Positions 47,131 to 59,712 of a stretch of 64,000 nucleotides of DNA are shown in pieces. This DNA comes from Elmis aenea (taxonomy: Eukaryota; Arthropoda; Insecta; Coleoptera; Elmidae). The notes under the pieces were generated by a model, which was given only the letters and a program-made list of their open reading frames with translations, was not told the DNA's origin and made no database searches. The stretch is taken from positions 49,948,966 to 50,012,965 of the forward strand of contig OX393576.1 in NCBI GenBank assembly GCA_947652605.1, in the 5' to 3' direction. Position 1 is the first letter of the stretch, and each line of letters begins with the position of its first letter. The position numbers were made by a program, and so were the translations under genes.

Positions 47131-47575
47131 TTAACGAAACGTTATCGGTTATTATAACGTTATATAACGTTATAAAAATATCGTTACGTTATTGTATAAA
47201 AAATTATAGTTGAATCGTTATTATAACTTTATTGGGTATCGTTACGTTATGTTTTCCATCCCTGATTATGATGAATATTTTATTTTAAAAAAACGTATTG
47301 TTTTATTATAGACATTGTTAAAAGCTTATTGCATATTCAACTACCTTAAAGTTGTTAATTGTTCGAGAGAGTTTAGCTAGTATAACTAACTTTATTATTG
47401 ACCGTTGTCTCACAAACGTTTGGTAATACGGTTCTGCAATAATTAATAACTGAAATGTAAAACTTACTTGAAACAGGCTAAAATTTTGGTATTAATTTAC
47501 TGCAATAATGTATTTGAACAGCTTAATACGTAAATACCTATATATAGGATGTTATGTAGTTTGGACTGGCTTATA

Positions 47576-48423
47576 CAGGGTGGCACAGGGAAACGGGACA
47601 TTTTGAAGTTACCCTCACAAAGGTAAGAAAAATGAATTTAAAAGTTTTGTTGTTGAAAACAAAAAGTAAATTACTTGCCATTAAGTGTTCTAACAAAAAA
47701 AAATAAAAAATTCTAAAAACAATGTCCATAAGATGATGGCCATTCAAACGTATGGATTCCTGGAAGCGAATGCTGAGATTTTGCATGGCACTTTGAAACA
47801 CTTCCATTAAAATTGCAGTGATTTCTTCTCGAATCCTCGTTTTCAACTCAAGGATTGGCGTTATGCGTTTGGTGTACACTTTGCTTTTGAGGTGGCCCCA
47901 CAAGAAAAAATCGCACACAGACAAATCTGGTGATCTTGGGGGCCAATGAATGTCGCCAAAACCTGAAATTACGTGATTACCAAAGAACTGTCGAACAGCC
48001 GCCATTGACGCTCTGGCCGTATGGGCCGTGGCTCCATCTAGCTGAAACCAAAGATTATGAAGATCGAAAAAGATTTGAAGTTGTTCTGCTACAAAAGAGC
48101 ATATCAACATATCGTTCAGACGTTACTGTCCTTGCATTCCCTCTCTCATCCTCAAAGAAGTGAGGGCCAATCCCACCTCGTGTTGAAACGGCACACCAAA
48201 CTGTAACCTTTTGGCTGTGTAATGGTCGTTCGTGCAATTGACGTTCGCTTCCAGGAATGCATACGTTTGAATGAACATTGATAAAAAAAAATTGTTTTTT
48301 TTTTGTTAGAACACGTAATGGCATGTAATTTACGTTTTGTTTTCAACAACAAAACTTTTAAATTCATTTTTCTTACCTTTGTGAGGGTAACTTCAAAATT
48401 TCCCGTTTTCCTGTGCCACCCTG
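47576..48423 (-). mobile_element. mariner-type element with partial transposase
   Basis: The element is 848 bp, with ends CAGGGTGGCACAGGGAAACG and CAGGGTGGCACAGGAAAACG (reverse complement of the right end) and TA on each side (47,574-47,575; 48,424-48,425). The inverted arms are at least 100 bp and, more loosely, about 200 bp; in the longer sense they include coding sequence for the transposase C-terminus on the left and an inverted copy of it on the right. Confidence 0.9.
47700..48290 (-). pseudogene. mariner/IS630-type transposase, C-terminal half
   Basis: Read on the minus strand: LHSQKVTVWCAVS and GIGPHFFEDERGNARTV, then after a frameshift near 48,060-48,110 WFQLDGATAHTARASM (second catalytic aspartate block), HWPPRSPDLSVCDFFLWG (third acidic block), and a tail running into the terminal repeat. 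The N-terminal DNA-binding domain and first aspartate are missing. Apart from the frameshift it is well preserved, so the copy is relatively young. Confidence 0.88.
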
Positions 48424-48425
48424 TA

Positions 48426-48906
48426 TTAACAAAACGAATTTTTATTTTGTTTACAAACGCATATTAAGGTTTTTTTTTTAAATTTAAAAGTCAATTTATG
48501 AAATTAAATCTATGTCCTCGTTTACATACAGTTTTGTTTTGAGTGTACTGGTCCTACAAAACTTTTTTAATGTAATGTAATAATCAGAGTTTAACAGCTT
48601 TATTAAGGTTGAAAATCATTGGTGCGACTAAACAGCTACAACATAATCATGTTGCATCACCCTATTTTTAACTATTATTGGCGAATAAAATATCGGAAAC
48701 GTCCATTAGCGTTCCGTGCTAGCCAAAAAGTACTTTTTCGAACGATACTTTGTCTGTTAAAGAGAAGAAACAATATAAAATGAGTTATACTTACTATAAG
48801 TGCTTTTAAAAAAAATGTAAGTGTCTTGCAACAAATTTTTGGTTCAACAAAAGTCACTTTAAGTAAAAAACGTTCTAGAACTTTTTTTGAAACTGTAGGG
48901 CTTATT
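48426..48906. other. non-coding, no recognised feature
   Basis: A minus-strand 91-codon frame covers the right part but shows no domain. Confidence 0.35.
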
Positions 48907-49090
48907 GTCATATCAATAATACACAGTGCGCCACATGGATGGGTAACCATTGATATCTTGCAAACGGTAAGAGAATAAAAGCGGTTAAATTAAAGAGAAT
49001 CTTTCTATTTAAGGGGAGCTATTTAGTGATTCTTTCATTTTAAATGAAGAATTTATAGCACGCTAAATTTAACAAAAAAACATTGCTAAA
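48907..49090. repeat. decayed end of the 16,199/54,027 miniature family
   Basis: Starting near 48,921 with ACACAGTGCGCCACATGG, it goes on through CAAACGGTAAGAG, GCGGTTAAATTAAAGAGAAT, TATTTAGTGATTCTTT and CACGCTAAAT in the same order as the two better copies. The opposite end is absent. Confidence 0.45.
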
Positions 49091-49109
49091 AAGATTGTAG
49101 ATACTATCT

Positions 49110-50430
49110 ATTCATCAGTGGTCGCCGTCTCTCGCATCTTAGTTTTTAGTAATCATCATTTAGATTTTTCGCAGACCTTGCTTCTTGCACTTTATGCATC
49201 CAATTACTTCTTGGCCGACATCGTCACCATCGGCACCAAATTCCATATCTTTTTGGACCATCAGTCTTTGATCATCCCTTAGAGGTGCTCTGCTCATACC
49301 ACTGTAGCATTTTAACTTCTATTGTTATTAGTATATCTATAGTCATTTTATCCTCTTCGTACTTGTTCCATTATTGTACGAGGACTATTTTTTAAGTAAG
49401 GTCCGTTTGCCAATGGATTTTTGGAGTCTATCGCACGCACCAAATCGTCGCTGTTTACAGATGGCCAGCCAGAGCGCAACCCGTCGTGCACGTATTGGCT
49501 TACAGACCTTACTTAAAAAATAGCCCTCGTATATACACAGCATCGACGCCCGTAATCCATACCCAATGGTCTGATTTTTAATTCTATAATTGACTTATTT
49601 CCAAAGTACTGCCCATACGTATTAACACTTTTAACTATTGCTTTGTATATTTTGTTCTCCTTATTCTTAATCGGGTCCTTTTGTACCTTTCGGTGTCAGT
49701 ATTTATTCATAGTTCTTGATTAAGTTTCTTCATCTTTGTTTAGTGTTGGCTTACTGTGGCACATCTCTCCAGCTGACTCCTTTTTTTTTTCTAGTCTATG
49801 TCTCACTTCGTTTTCTTATCTTGTTCTTGGTCTTTCTCTACTTCTTCTTTCCTCAAATTTCTTTTTCCATCGCATTTTTGCGTACCTGTTTTCTGGCATG
49901 AGTAGAGGATGTCCCAGCTATATCTTTATTGGTTTGTCTCCACCTTTTTTTACGTCTTTTATTGGTGTACTTTTCTGATTTTATCATAGCTAATCTTATC
50001 AATTAATCTACATCCTTATATTCTTCTCAAAAATCTCATCTCCCGTTGTGTGTATCTTCTACTTTTGCTTTCTTATTAGGGCCCAAGTTTCTGAACTATT
50101 ATTAAGAATTTGTACGTAAATACACTGAATTAAAAACTCGCGTCTTAGTTTCGTTTAAGATTTCCTTCTTAGTTATCAAGTATTTATAAGATTATAAGTG
50201 ACGATAATATTTCGTCGCTGTAGCTATTCTGTTATTGAGCTGTTTTTTCAATTGACCGTTCTCTAGATTTATCGTTCCTAAACATTTAAAATTTAATGCC
50301 TGTTCTCTCTTTTCATCGTCTAGCATGATTCAAACTGTGACTAGATTCTTCGTTATAACCATAGTCTTTGTCTTTTTTATATTGATGCTCATATTGTATC
50401 TTTCTATACCCCCAGATTATATTGCAAGTA
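49110..50430 (-). pseudogene. decayed non-LTR retrotransposon reverse transcriptase, C-terminal part
   Basis: On the minus strand, with stops and shifts, the order is MSINIKKTKTMVITKNLV (about 50,340-50,395), FKCLGTI, NNRIATATKYYRHL, KTRVFNSVYVQILNNSSETW (about 50,090-50,155), and finally RPRSNWMHKVQEARSAKNLN near 49,180. These are the typical post-catalytic blocks of LINE-type endonuclease/reverse transcriptases (NxxKTKxM, FKYLGS, YGSETW). A 151 bp miniature has inserted at 49,379. The YADD core and endonuclease were not found. Plus-strand frames here are antisense artefacts. Confidence 0.7.
49379..49529. mobile_element. 151 bp mariner-type miniature in the LINE remnant
   Basis: Ends CGAGGACTATTTTTTAAGTA and CGAGGGCTATTTTTTAAGTA (reverse complement) continue AGGTC and match in 25 of 27 bases. 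TA lies on both sides (49,377-49,378; 49,530-49,531). The centre is GC-rich and non-coding. Confidence 0.85.
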
Positions 50431-53400
50431 TTTTTGTCTTTAGGTAATTTAAAAAATGTTTGCTATTTGTTTATTTCTTTATTTTACGATCTGCTTGGCA
50501 TGTTTGATTTCTTATTTCCTGGTCACTTGTTACGGCATTCCTTGGTTTGTTACATGTATGATATTTATCTGTATTTGCAACAGTGTTGTCGTCTAGATTG
50601 TCTAGATACAAAGCTTCACTTGCTCTACCTTCCACAATATATTGCGTGCGTTTTAAAAGTATTTATTGCCAATATGTCAATCTTTATTTATTATACTCAT
50701 TTCTCAAATTTTACTGACTTTTTATCACTTATTGTTAACGACAAGTTAATGTATCTTTCCTCTGTGCGCACCCCGTATAATTTTGACAAAAGTGGCATAA
50801 AACTGATTTACGAATTATTGCGTACGCCAATCGTATTCCTTGCTAATTTGAGATATTTCCTACTCAAATCTCTCGACTTCTAATCCACATCACCAGCAAA
50901 GGGTGTTCGACGCAGTGCGGTGACAACCCTATGCCGCTGTTTAGGATTTAGTTGTGGCGTTTCATAGCCTGGTGCTCCCTCATTTTGGTCATTAAAGCAA
51001 CATTTACCCACTAACCTAACCGCACGCCTTGTCACTATTTGTGGATGATTCACAAACAGCTGTTTGACATAATGTAGCATTTTATTTGATTCGAACACGC
51101 GATGTGCTTGTAAATAATTAGAGATGACATATATGATTGTATACGCGTATGCATTTTAAACAGCGAGTTGTGTATATTAATTTCTTTGAGAGTTGCCGTA
51201 AATAACGTTATGCACGACATGGGTCTGTATAAGTGGTTGTAATTTACGGTTATCAGGCTTTTAAAAATAAAAACTGGATATACAGAAAGGTAGTTTCCGG
51301 ATATAATGTCAAATAATGCAGTATTTTAATTAAAATGTTTAACACTTTTTTAGATTAGTTCTCAACAACTATTTAACATAACTTTTTTTTAAACAGTACA
51401 TTGTTTTAGGACACCAATTAAAGGGGATGTTTCTAGGTGAGGCACATCATAGGGATCTCATATCTCTAAAACTACAAAAGTATAGAAAATGTAAAATAAT
51501 TCAAATAAATAAAATTCTAAAAATAGTGCTACAACAATCTCGTTAGATCAGAAATTATTCATTATGAAGTAAAAAGTAATGATCACTGTTTTGTTTTGTT
51601 ATTTTCTTAATTCTACGACGTCTGCTAAATGTGTTCTCCAAATTTAGGTATAAATTTAAAAATAAAAATTAAACGTAAAATCCTATAAACGTATAGGTTC
51701 CGACGTTTATTTACAAAAAAATATTTTGAAATTGTTGACTGCAACAAAATTTTTAGTAAAGTAGGTTTTTATTGTCAATAAGAGTACCTATAGTTGGACC
51801 GCTTATTTTTTAAGAATTTACTTATCCAATGTTGTGGTTTTTGGGTCATCAATGGACTTATACCGTTTTCATAATGATTGAATTGTAAAAATCTTCACTT
51901 TTATTTATTTCAATTTTAATTTCACTCGAATTAGGTTATGTTTTAATCCGGTATAAATAAGAGCAAGAAACTAAATACTTCTAATTTCAATATGTATTTG
52001 TTGACTTTTGCATATTACATTATCCTGATTTATTTTTGTGTAAACTTGTAAATTTTTGTATTATATGATGTATTTATTTATTAAATGGCACGGTTTTACT
52101 CATTAGCTTATCTAGTGTTTAATTAGACTACGGAAAATGTACTCAAACCATTTTTATTATAATTAATTTAGCAATATTTTTAGTAAATAATTTTCAAATG
52201 GCCAAAGCATGTGGATATTTTAAAGTATAAACTATAAATTGTCTACAAATAAAAAGGTCATACTAAATTATATGTAAATTATTCTCATTTTCAAATTTTT
52301 CAAAAATGGACTCACCACTTTCATAATAAACGGTCTATTGTTTTTTTTTTATATAAATATGAAGTTTTTGTTTTAAAAATATGCTGATATGCATATGGCT
52401 TAAGGAAGCGGATGGTAATACTGCTTGGACAGTTAAAATAAATCTTATATTCGAATCGACGAATACCAGTTTCTAAATGTTTAATTTAATTTACTTCATT
52501 GTTTTGTAAATTTTTCTTTCCAATTAATTTTACATTATTCGTATTAGAGTGTAGGTACGTTCTTATAAGAGCTAAAATTTGTTTTAGACATAAGTGAACC
52601 TAATGTGAAGTGCATAATCATGTTGCAACCCCCAAGATTTTGTTTACTGACTGGGTTATGTGCAAAATAATACGATATTTAACACTAGAAGCCTACCTTA
52701 CGAAAACTTTTGTTGTACGAATATACTTATTCAGCTCAATCGGAAATTGCAAATTGTTTCTTTCGTGTCTTTGCAAAGAAACGTCGTCGGAGCCCACACT
52801 TCCATAAAACTTGTTTGTGGAATTCTAATTTCTGAAAACAAATACTCGTACTTCTAAAAAACACACTTTACACTTACCATGTGTATCGAAAAACTAAAAA
52901 CAGTTTTTAGAGCAATTTTTTATTTCTCATTCGCTAATTAGTGTATATATCGGACGTTTCGTCTATTTTGATCATCTTTAGCTTTATTATTAACAACGGG
53001 AATATTGGATTTTGGCATTAAACGATTGTGTAAAAAGTTTTAAATTAAGATAAATCTTGAAAATTGCAATTAATATTTTTTAAAATTAAATTAGCATATG
53101 AAACCATAAATCTATCCAAAATATTAAAAACTATTTTTTAAATTCGCAGATCTTGAATGTTTTGGATTTTATGTTCCTAGATTCATTGAACTCAATGTTA
53201 TAGTGAAAATCCAAAACAGTTCAAAAAATTTTGACTTGTTAATATTTTTAATAGGGTTGTATGTTGTAGATATGCTTATTTACAAAATAGGTAACTAAAT
53301 TATTGTAAATTTTTATCCTAATTTTTGCAATATAGTTAGTTTATGTTTTGTATTTACTCGTACCTATATACTGTGTATTGGTTTAAGTTAATATAAATAT

Positions 53401-54026
53401 AATGCCTACTAACAATATTCTAGAGATCAAAAGTATGTATCGTTAAAGCAAAAAATGTCCGCAAATTTAAAAAGGTGCTACGCGAGGAAATTGAAGTTCT
53501 TAACAAATCTGTCAGTGCGAAGCGTATCTCAAGCTTCGCTATAAATATTTCACGTATTCCGGATAATATTCTCCAGTTTTGTTCATCCCATCTTTCCAAG
53601 ATATAAAATTTAATTTTATTGTATTCTTAATAACAGTTTTTTTTGAGCTGGAAAAAATTTAGACTCGCGTTGCTTGGAGACCAGCCGACACTTCCCAGGT
53701 CAAATCGTGTGATAAGGTGAGGTAGGAATTTACTACCCTGTCAAATTATCCAAATCTTTTTTATTTTTACCGTAGACGGATCAATCTAAGAAAACGGAAT
53801 GCCTGAAAAACCGACTTTTGTACAAATATCTTGAAAACTGAAAATTAGAAGAAGACGGTACTTGGTAGCTAGAGTTTTTGTGTTTATTACTAAATGTTTA
53901 AAGCATAACAAAATTTTACATTCGGAAAATTCTGCTACTTTTGAGATATTTGATTATTAAAATTTTATGTAAATGTATAAAATTCGTTTAAGGGGCGCTC
54001 TTTATTATAAAAAAAGTTCCTCAAAA
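50431..54026. other. gene-poor DNA, one doubtful minus-strand frame
   Basis: A 72-codon minus-strand frame at 50,880-51,098, in a GC-richer patch, has no recognised domain; it may belong to the 5' part of the LINE or to something unrelated. Nothing else was recognised over the following 2.9 kb. Confidence 0.3.
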
Positions 54027-54800
54027 TCCATCGTTCACATAGAAGGGTCACTATTGGGATCTCGTAAACGGTAAAAGCTACAAAGAAGTTTAAATTAGAC
54101 AAATTGTTACCCTTTCTGAGACCCATTTAGTGATCCTTAAATGTTTAAAAAAATTCCTTGGCACGCTAGATAATAAACAAAAATCAAAATGGTCATTTTT
54201 TAAATCGTTTAAGTAAGTTATACTCAATGGTACAAGATTATTTAGAGGGGAAAAATGAAACCTTTTTGTACATAGGCCTACTATAAAATAAAAACATTCA
54301 TAGGTTCAATATTTTTTAAATTCATAGCAATATATGTAGCTTCATAGAGACTTTTTGATGAATTGTATTTGTTTTGAACCGAAATATCAAAATGAATACA
54401 TACATAAAACCTTATATTATTAAGAAGAGGGAGAAAAAAAAACATTTCATGAGGTCAGAGCCAACTACGGTTTCCATTTAAAAAATGTAAGTTTGTAATT
54501 TATCTAAGAATTTAAACAATATTAAAACCAATTAATTTTTTAATTTAACAGTGCAAAAAATCTACAACTTTTTCCAAAAAAAGTTTTTGTACCAGCAAGT
54601 GTCACATTGCTATTAACGATTTAATAAAATGCCCAATTTAATTTTGGTTTATTATCTAGCATGCCATGGAACTTTTTTAAAACATTAAAGCATCACTGAA
54701 TAGGTCTTAGAAAGGAGAACAATTTGTCTAATTTAAACTTCTTTGTAGTTCTTACTGTTTTCGAGATCCCAATAGTGGCCCTTCTATGTGGACTACCCTG
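54027..54800. mobile_element. fold-back miniature, mariner-type, copy 2
   Basis: Same family as 16,199-16,967: ACATAGAAGGGTCACTATTG, GAAGTTTAAATTAGACAAAT and CACGCTAGATAATAAAC on the left pair with their inverses on the right, which ends ACTACCCTG-TA. The left tip is worn, so the start is approximate. Non-coding. Confidence 0.75.
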
Positions 54801-54802
54801 TA

Positions 54803-55161
54803 TAATATTACTATCTTTATCGATTAACTTTTTTGTTGGAAAAGCGAACATTAGGTTAAAGTACTTAAAACAAAAAACCGACAGAAAGTAGTAAAAGTTA
54901 ATAAAATGTTTTGGTAAAAATATTAAATAAATGAATATTATTTTACGATAATTCCACTACTGTCATTAATGTCAATGCAAATGCATACGATTTATCACGT
55001 TTGCTAGCGGATAAATAGGAACCTTACTATCTGCAATCAGATACTTTTTTGTTTATCTTCACCATAGCAACGCAATGACATTTTGGAAAATATCAGAGGT
55101 TTTCTACAAATGGTTTAAACGTCACACTTCAGTCGTGAAATTATCGCTACAAATACGATTC
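54803..55161. other. non-coding, no recognised feature
   Basis: AT-rich interval without recognised content. Confidence 0.4.
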
Positions 55162-55333
55162 GGTTTAAATTTTGCCAGGCCAAATTTTTATTTGTAACAC
55201 TCGTTATTGCTTTTCAATTTAAACTCCAATAAATTGACATTTGACAAATCAACGAGCGCGTCAATTTATTCTCGTTAATTGTTACTAAGCAACAACTCGT
55301 GTCAAATAAAAATTTGGCCGGCAAATTTTAACC
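55162..55333. mobile_element. 172 bp inverted-repeat miniature
   Basis: Left arm GGTTTAAATTTTGCCAGGCC then AAATTTTTATTTG; right arm, reversed, GGTTAAAATTTGCCGGCC then AAATTTTTATTTG. The arms span about 45 bp each and end near ACTCGTT/AACTCGT. The flanking duplication is not clear, so the superfamily is unknown. Confidence 0.65.
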
Positions 55334-57991
55334 TCTTGTGGTAATACCCCCGATAAAAACTGGAATTTTATTCAGTTTATTTATCTGTACCTCAGTTTAG
55401 TTAATACGATTTTATCGAAGACTTCTAATTAAATTGTAACCCCTTCATGTTGCTTCAAATTTTTTTTACAACCCAATTTATTTGTTTGATCTGATATATG
55501 CTGGTTTCATAAAAACAAAGTTTTTAGCACAACATAGTTAAAATTATATCTTCTTTTTTGTTTCACTTATAGAAAGTGCCGATTTCGCATACTAGGCATA
55601 GATGTTTATTTTTATTTAAAAAATGATCTGCCTATTTCACGAATTCTGCAAAAACCTGCCTACTTTACGTGCAAATCCACTAATTTTGCGTAACACATAC
55701 CTATACCACCAATATTTTTTTTGTAGAGCGAATTTGTCCGATTTGTTTTGTTGTTTATTTTATATTCATCAGTATTCTTAAAGATATAGAACTTTCTTTT
55801 TGTAGAAAATATTTGCTTTTACAATTTTTAATTAATTTTTCTTGATTGTCTCGCTTTGTATTACAGTTTTAATTGTGATGAACAATTATTATAAAGAAAA
55901 GAAATGAAAAATTTTAATTAAAAGCCTTGAGATTTGCTATTTAGGTTGATATCACGAAAAAAGTTTAAAACTTGTTTCAATATCTTCAGTTGTAATTTTT
56001 CTTCTCAAAAGCATTTTGATTTCATATACAAAAACCCTCAAAACAAAAATTTTCTCTTTGTAGCTTTCAAGTTATTAGCAGTTTACTTAATTCCAATAGA
56101 AATGTTTTAGGTACCTAACAATTCTGTAAATACATATAAAGATGTTCGTTTTCATTTATTTTTCAAAAATAAATCCCATCTATACTGATCGCAGTGCTAT
56201 CCCACAAAAATCGCTCTCACCTAAAGAAATCAATAAAACCAAACAAAGTTTTTACACTACCACTTACACTCTTATATCCCTGAAGTCCAGGTGTCAGATT
56301 CACACGTCACTCAGTAAGACCAGTGTCACTGGCATTTGTTTCTTTTTCCATTTCCTGTAAGTTATATGCACGAGCGTACAACTTTAGTGCGCTCTTGTAA
56401 AGGCACTAAATTTCAGAATTAGTTCGAAAACTACAAGAAAGGTGACAAATAGTCGGTGCCATAATCGTGCAGTGTACACGAGATTTTATTGCAGACATTA
56501 ATAAATTAATCATTTATGAGTAAAAACTGTTTAAACTAGCTTAGTGTATTGTTAAAGTTATATTTACTTGCATACTGTCGGTACTGATAAAGTAACTAAA
56601 TGTGTGTGAGAAGTTTTTGTGGTTTTAAGGTTTTAACTAGAAATTGTATATTTTAGGGTATTAAGGCTTTTTTATGTATAAAATAAAGTTAGTAACGATG
56701 ACAGCAGGATTAGATTGATCTTTTCTCGCAGGTAAATTCGTCTAACGGGTATTGGTGAAAATATTTAATTTAAAAGGTAATTGTAAGATATTTTGGAATA
56801 TATATAAAAAAATTATTTTAAATTTTAAATGAAGCTTTTACCGATATTTCAATTTACTATTAAAAATATCAACATTTCTGCTTCTTTATTTTAGTAAAGT
56901 TTAATATATTTCTCTAACGTTTTTTATGATCGCATTAATTTCCAAACGAACTGAATGTTTTGCTGTAAAAATTTTTAACAAATAAATTATAGTTATATCG
57001 TCTTATTGCCATAAAAGCATATTCAGAAACAAAGACTTCGATAATGCCTTTTTTGAGGTTCAAGCACATAACACCTTTGGGGTTAATGTTGCACGATAAA
57101 GGTTCCTTTTACGTGTATACTGGATGTATAAATATTTCACACTATTCGACATTTAAATTGATCTAACAATTTCAGATCAAAGCTTTAGCGGCAACAAAAT
57201 CTGAACATGGCATTATCTGAAATGCAAGTTTGTAATAGAATTGTAATACTATACTATTGGGATGTTATATAATAGGCTGCAGATATGATTTACCGAATGA
57301 GCTTTGTCGGCTGAAAGCTTTGTCTAAATGAATTTAATTTCCTCTATGTAAATTAGGTAGCCGGACACAACGTAAAATATTGGCTGTTTGCACATGGATT
57401 ATGTGTTATGTATGTAAACTGAAACTCGCGTTTTTTGTGCTTATATTGTGTAGCCTTTAATTTTTATTTAAAAAAAAAATAAATGTAAGGTATTATTGTA
57501 ATGTGTATTAAAAAACAACTGTTATATCTGGAAGAAATAGGTTTTCACATACTTTAAGAGCCCCGTCACGTAATTAAAAAAACTCAAACTTTATAAAGAT
57601 ATTCGTTTTAATTTGAAAAATTATTCGTTTTTAAACGATCAAAATTTTTACCTTTACCTGTCAAAATTTAAGATTTATATTTCTTGTGTCCTCCGTTTTT
57701 CAACGAGTCTTTAAACTTGTGTTGCAGAATTATTAATGAATACTTTTATAAAGGAATAATTTTAAATATTTAATATATACCCACATTGTTTTGATTCTAA
57801 GCAACGACTGAATCTATAACCTGTGATACACGCTTATTGCATAAATAGGTACTTGTTAGGGTGTGAGAAATTTTTTGAATTAAAAATAAAAAGTCGAAGT
57901 CAGTTACATCAGATTTTTTAGTTTTATATTAGATACTTGGTTAAAAATTACACTGCAGTTAATTATGCATACTTTATTAAATTAATATACG
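55334..57991. other. non-coding, no recognised feature
   Basis: A mildly GC-richer patch near 56,360-56,480 could be regulatory, but no promoter element or splice site pair convinced me. Frame 56,142-56,360 shows no domain. Confidence 0.35.
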
Positions 57992-57993
57992 TA

Positions 57994-59525
57994 CAGGGTT
58001 GCGCAAAAGTATGGAAACAAACAAATATCTAGAACACTTTTAAAAATATTACAATGATATTTGGTATCTGACCGTTATTGTTTATTTCGGATTCGATAAA
58101 AATATTGAGGTTGCAATACGGTTTCTGGTTCAACCGGAAACGGACCTAAACTTTGAAATTGTAAATATAATATCCCATATATTTTTAAATTTTTGGATTT
58201 CTCTTTAAATTTAAATTTAAAAATATACAAGGTTATATGGGTCTAAAGTAAACCTTTTTCGTTAAATTCACAGTTTTGTAAAAATTGTGAGCGGTACAGC
58301 ACTTTCGAAATTTCAACATTTAAGAACTTTGAAAAGGCAAGAATTTTTGTTTTTACATTTAGGTTGACAATAAGCTAATTAACATTTTGCAACACTACAT
58401 TCTAAAAATATTATACAGGGCGTTTCTTACGCTTGTTCAATCTTGTACAACTTTAGACTATGAAGGTAGACAGGTACCTAACAAAAAAATTTCAAAAGGT
58501 AAACAATTATTTTAGTTGTCAAATAACGGTTTAATTTTTTGTCCTTTTTACGTCAAATGGTTTTTTTAAGTGAAAGAGAGCGAATAGAAATTTTGATGAT
58601 GATTGGTTTCGGTGACAAGCAAAGAAGGTATCATAAAGTATGTAATTATTTGATGATACATCCTTTAATCCTTGGTTGCCAAAACCTAACGACGATATGA
58701 TGTAAATGGAAGCGTATGCAATTCACCTTAAATTGGTCGATCAAAACTTGCAACCAACGAAAATTGTGCAAGAACTTTCGAATGACGATTTCAACCGAAA
58801 TTACCATTTTGTGAAATTACCATGGACATCTGCGATCGTGATCCTAACTTCATAAGTAATGAGGTGTTTTCTTATGAAGCAAATTTTTGTTTAAATTGAA
58901 CGGCTGCTGGTCGCAAACTAATTCTCATTCAATACAGCAGGCACATACCCAGCATCCACCGAAGCTTAACGTATGGGCGACAATTTACAGAAATTGCCTT
59001 ATTGGTCCGTTCTTTTTGAATGGCACTCTTACAGATGAAAGATTTTGTAACTGCTAAATTACGAAATTCGAAAATATTTCCGCACTAGAGGAAAATGGGC
59101 ATTTACCAGATAATAACTGGTTGGAACATAATTGAGCACCTCCCGATTTTCCACGAGACGTGAGAGAATTTTTAAATAGAGTATTTCCTAATCGATGAAT
59201 CGGGCGCAGAGGTCACATTGTGTGGCCTCCTCGGTCACCGGACCTAACTCCTTTAGATTTCTTCCATTGGTGACATTTAAAATCTAATGTTTATGCACAT
59301 CCACTTGGTGATTTAGGCGAAGTGAGAAACAAAATAACAGAAGAACTTCGTCAGATGTAATTTTAAACATTCTTGCGGAATTTCGGTATAGGTTAGCCTA
59401 CTGCCAAAAAGTAAATGATGGCCATTTTGAGCATGGTATCCATTAAATTTTTGTATTCCCTATTTTGTTCATTTTTACAAACTCTCGATTTTTCTTTTGT
59501 GTTTCCATACTTTTGCGCATCCCTG
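57994..59525 (+). mobile_element. mariner-type element with near-full-length dead transposase
   Basis: Ends CAGGGTTGCGCAAAAGTATG and CAGGGATGCGCAAAAGTATG (reverse complement) lie beside TA (57,992-57,993; 59,526-59,527). The left 0.5 kb shares blocks with 14,531-15,540 and 24,428-25,150. This 1532 bp copy is the only family member here with a coding region from N- to C-terminus. Confidence 0.88.
58557..59370 (+). pseudogene. mariner/IS630-type transposase, decayed but near full length
   Basis: The ATG at 58,557 opens LSERERIEILMMIGFGDKQR, matching the first helix of the DNA-binding domain of this transposase type. Later blocks in shifting frames are VWATIYRNCLIGPFFLNGTL, RGHIVWPPRSPDLTPLDFFHW (about 59,210-59,270) and LGDLGEVRNKITEELRQM. 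At least eight stops or shifts are present. Length of about 270 codons is close to the family's 330-350. Confidence 0.78.
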
Positions 59526-59712
59526 TATGCATAACAACGTGCATTAATCTATCGTCTCATACATCACAAATATCTTGTCATTTTTTTTAAACTTCCTTGT
59601 AAGCTTTCATAATGGTTTAATTTTAAGTAAATAGTCATTTAGCTCATGTACTACATAAAACTTAATTTTGATCCATGAATTATTCTCATTAGATAAACCT
59701 TTTATTATCAGT

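Larger units (their letters stand above)
44331..47264. mobile_element. hAT-type element with perfect 8 bp duplication, carrying other repeats
   Basis: Ends are CAGGGATGGAATAGCG and, in reverse complement on the right, CAGGGATGGAAAACATAACG. The flanks ATTATGAT (44,323-44,330) and ATTATGAT (47,265-47,272) are identical. Both subterminal regions are dense in ATAACGTTAT palindromes. No hAT transposase remains. Inside are a mariner-type fragment starting TA-CAGGGTGGTGC at 44,455 and a 147 bp tandem array. The mariner copy may end at a worn ACTGTATA near 46,935. Confidence 0.85.

Noticed and set aside
49716..49978. Two overlapping hydrophobic plus-strand frames
   Set aside because: They are the complement of the LINE remnant's lysine-rich C-terminal coding region.
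50422..50883. 153-codon plus-strand hydrophobic frame as a membrane protein
   Set aside because: It is adjacent to and antisense to the decayed LINE. Hydrophobic frames are common opposite lysine/asparagine-rich coding strands.
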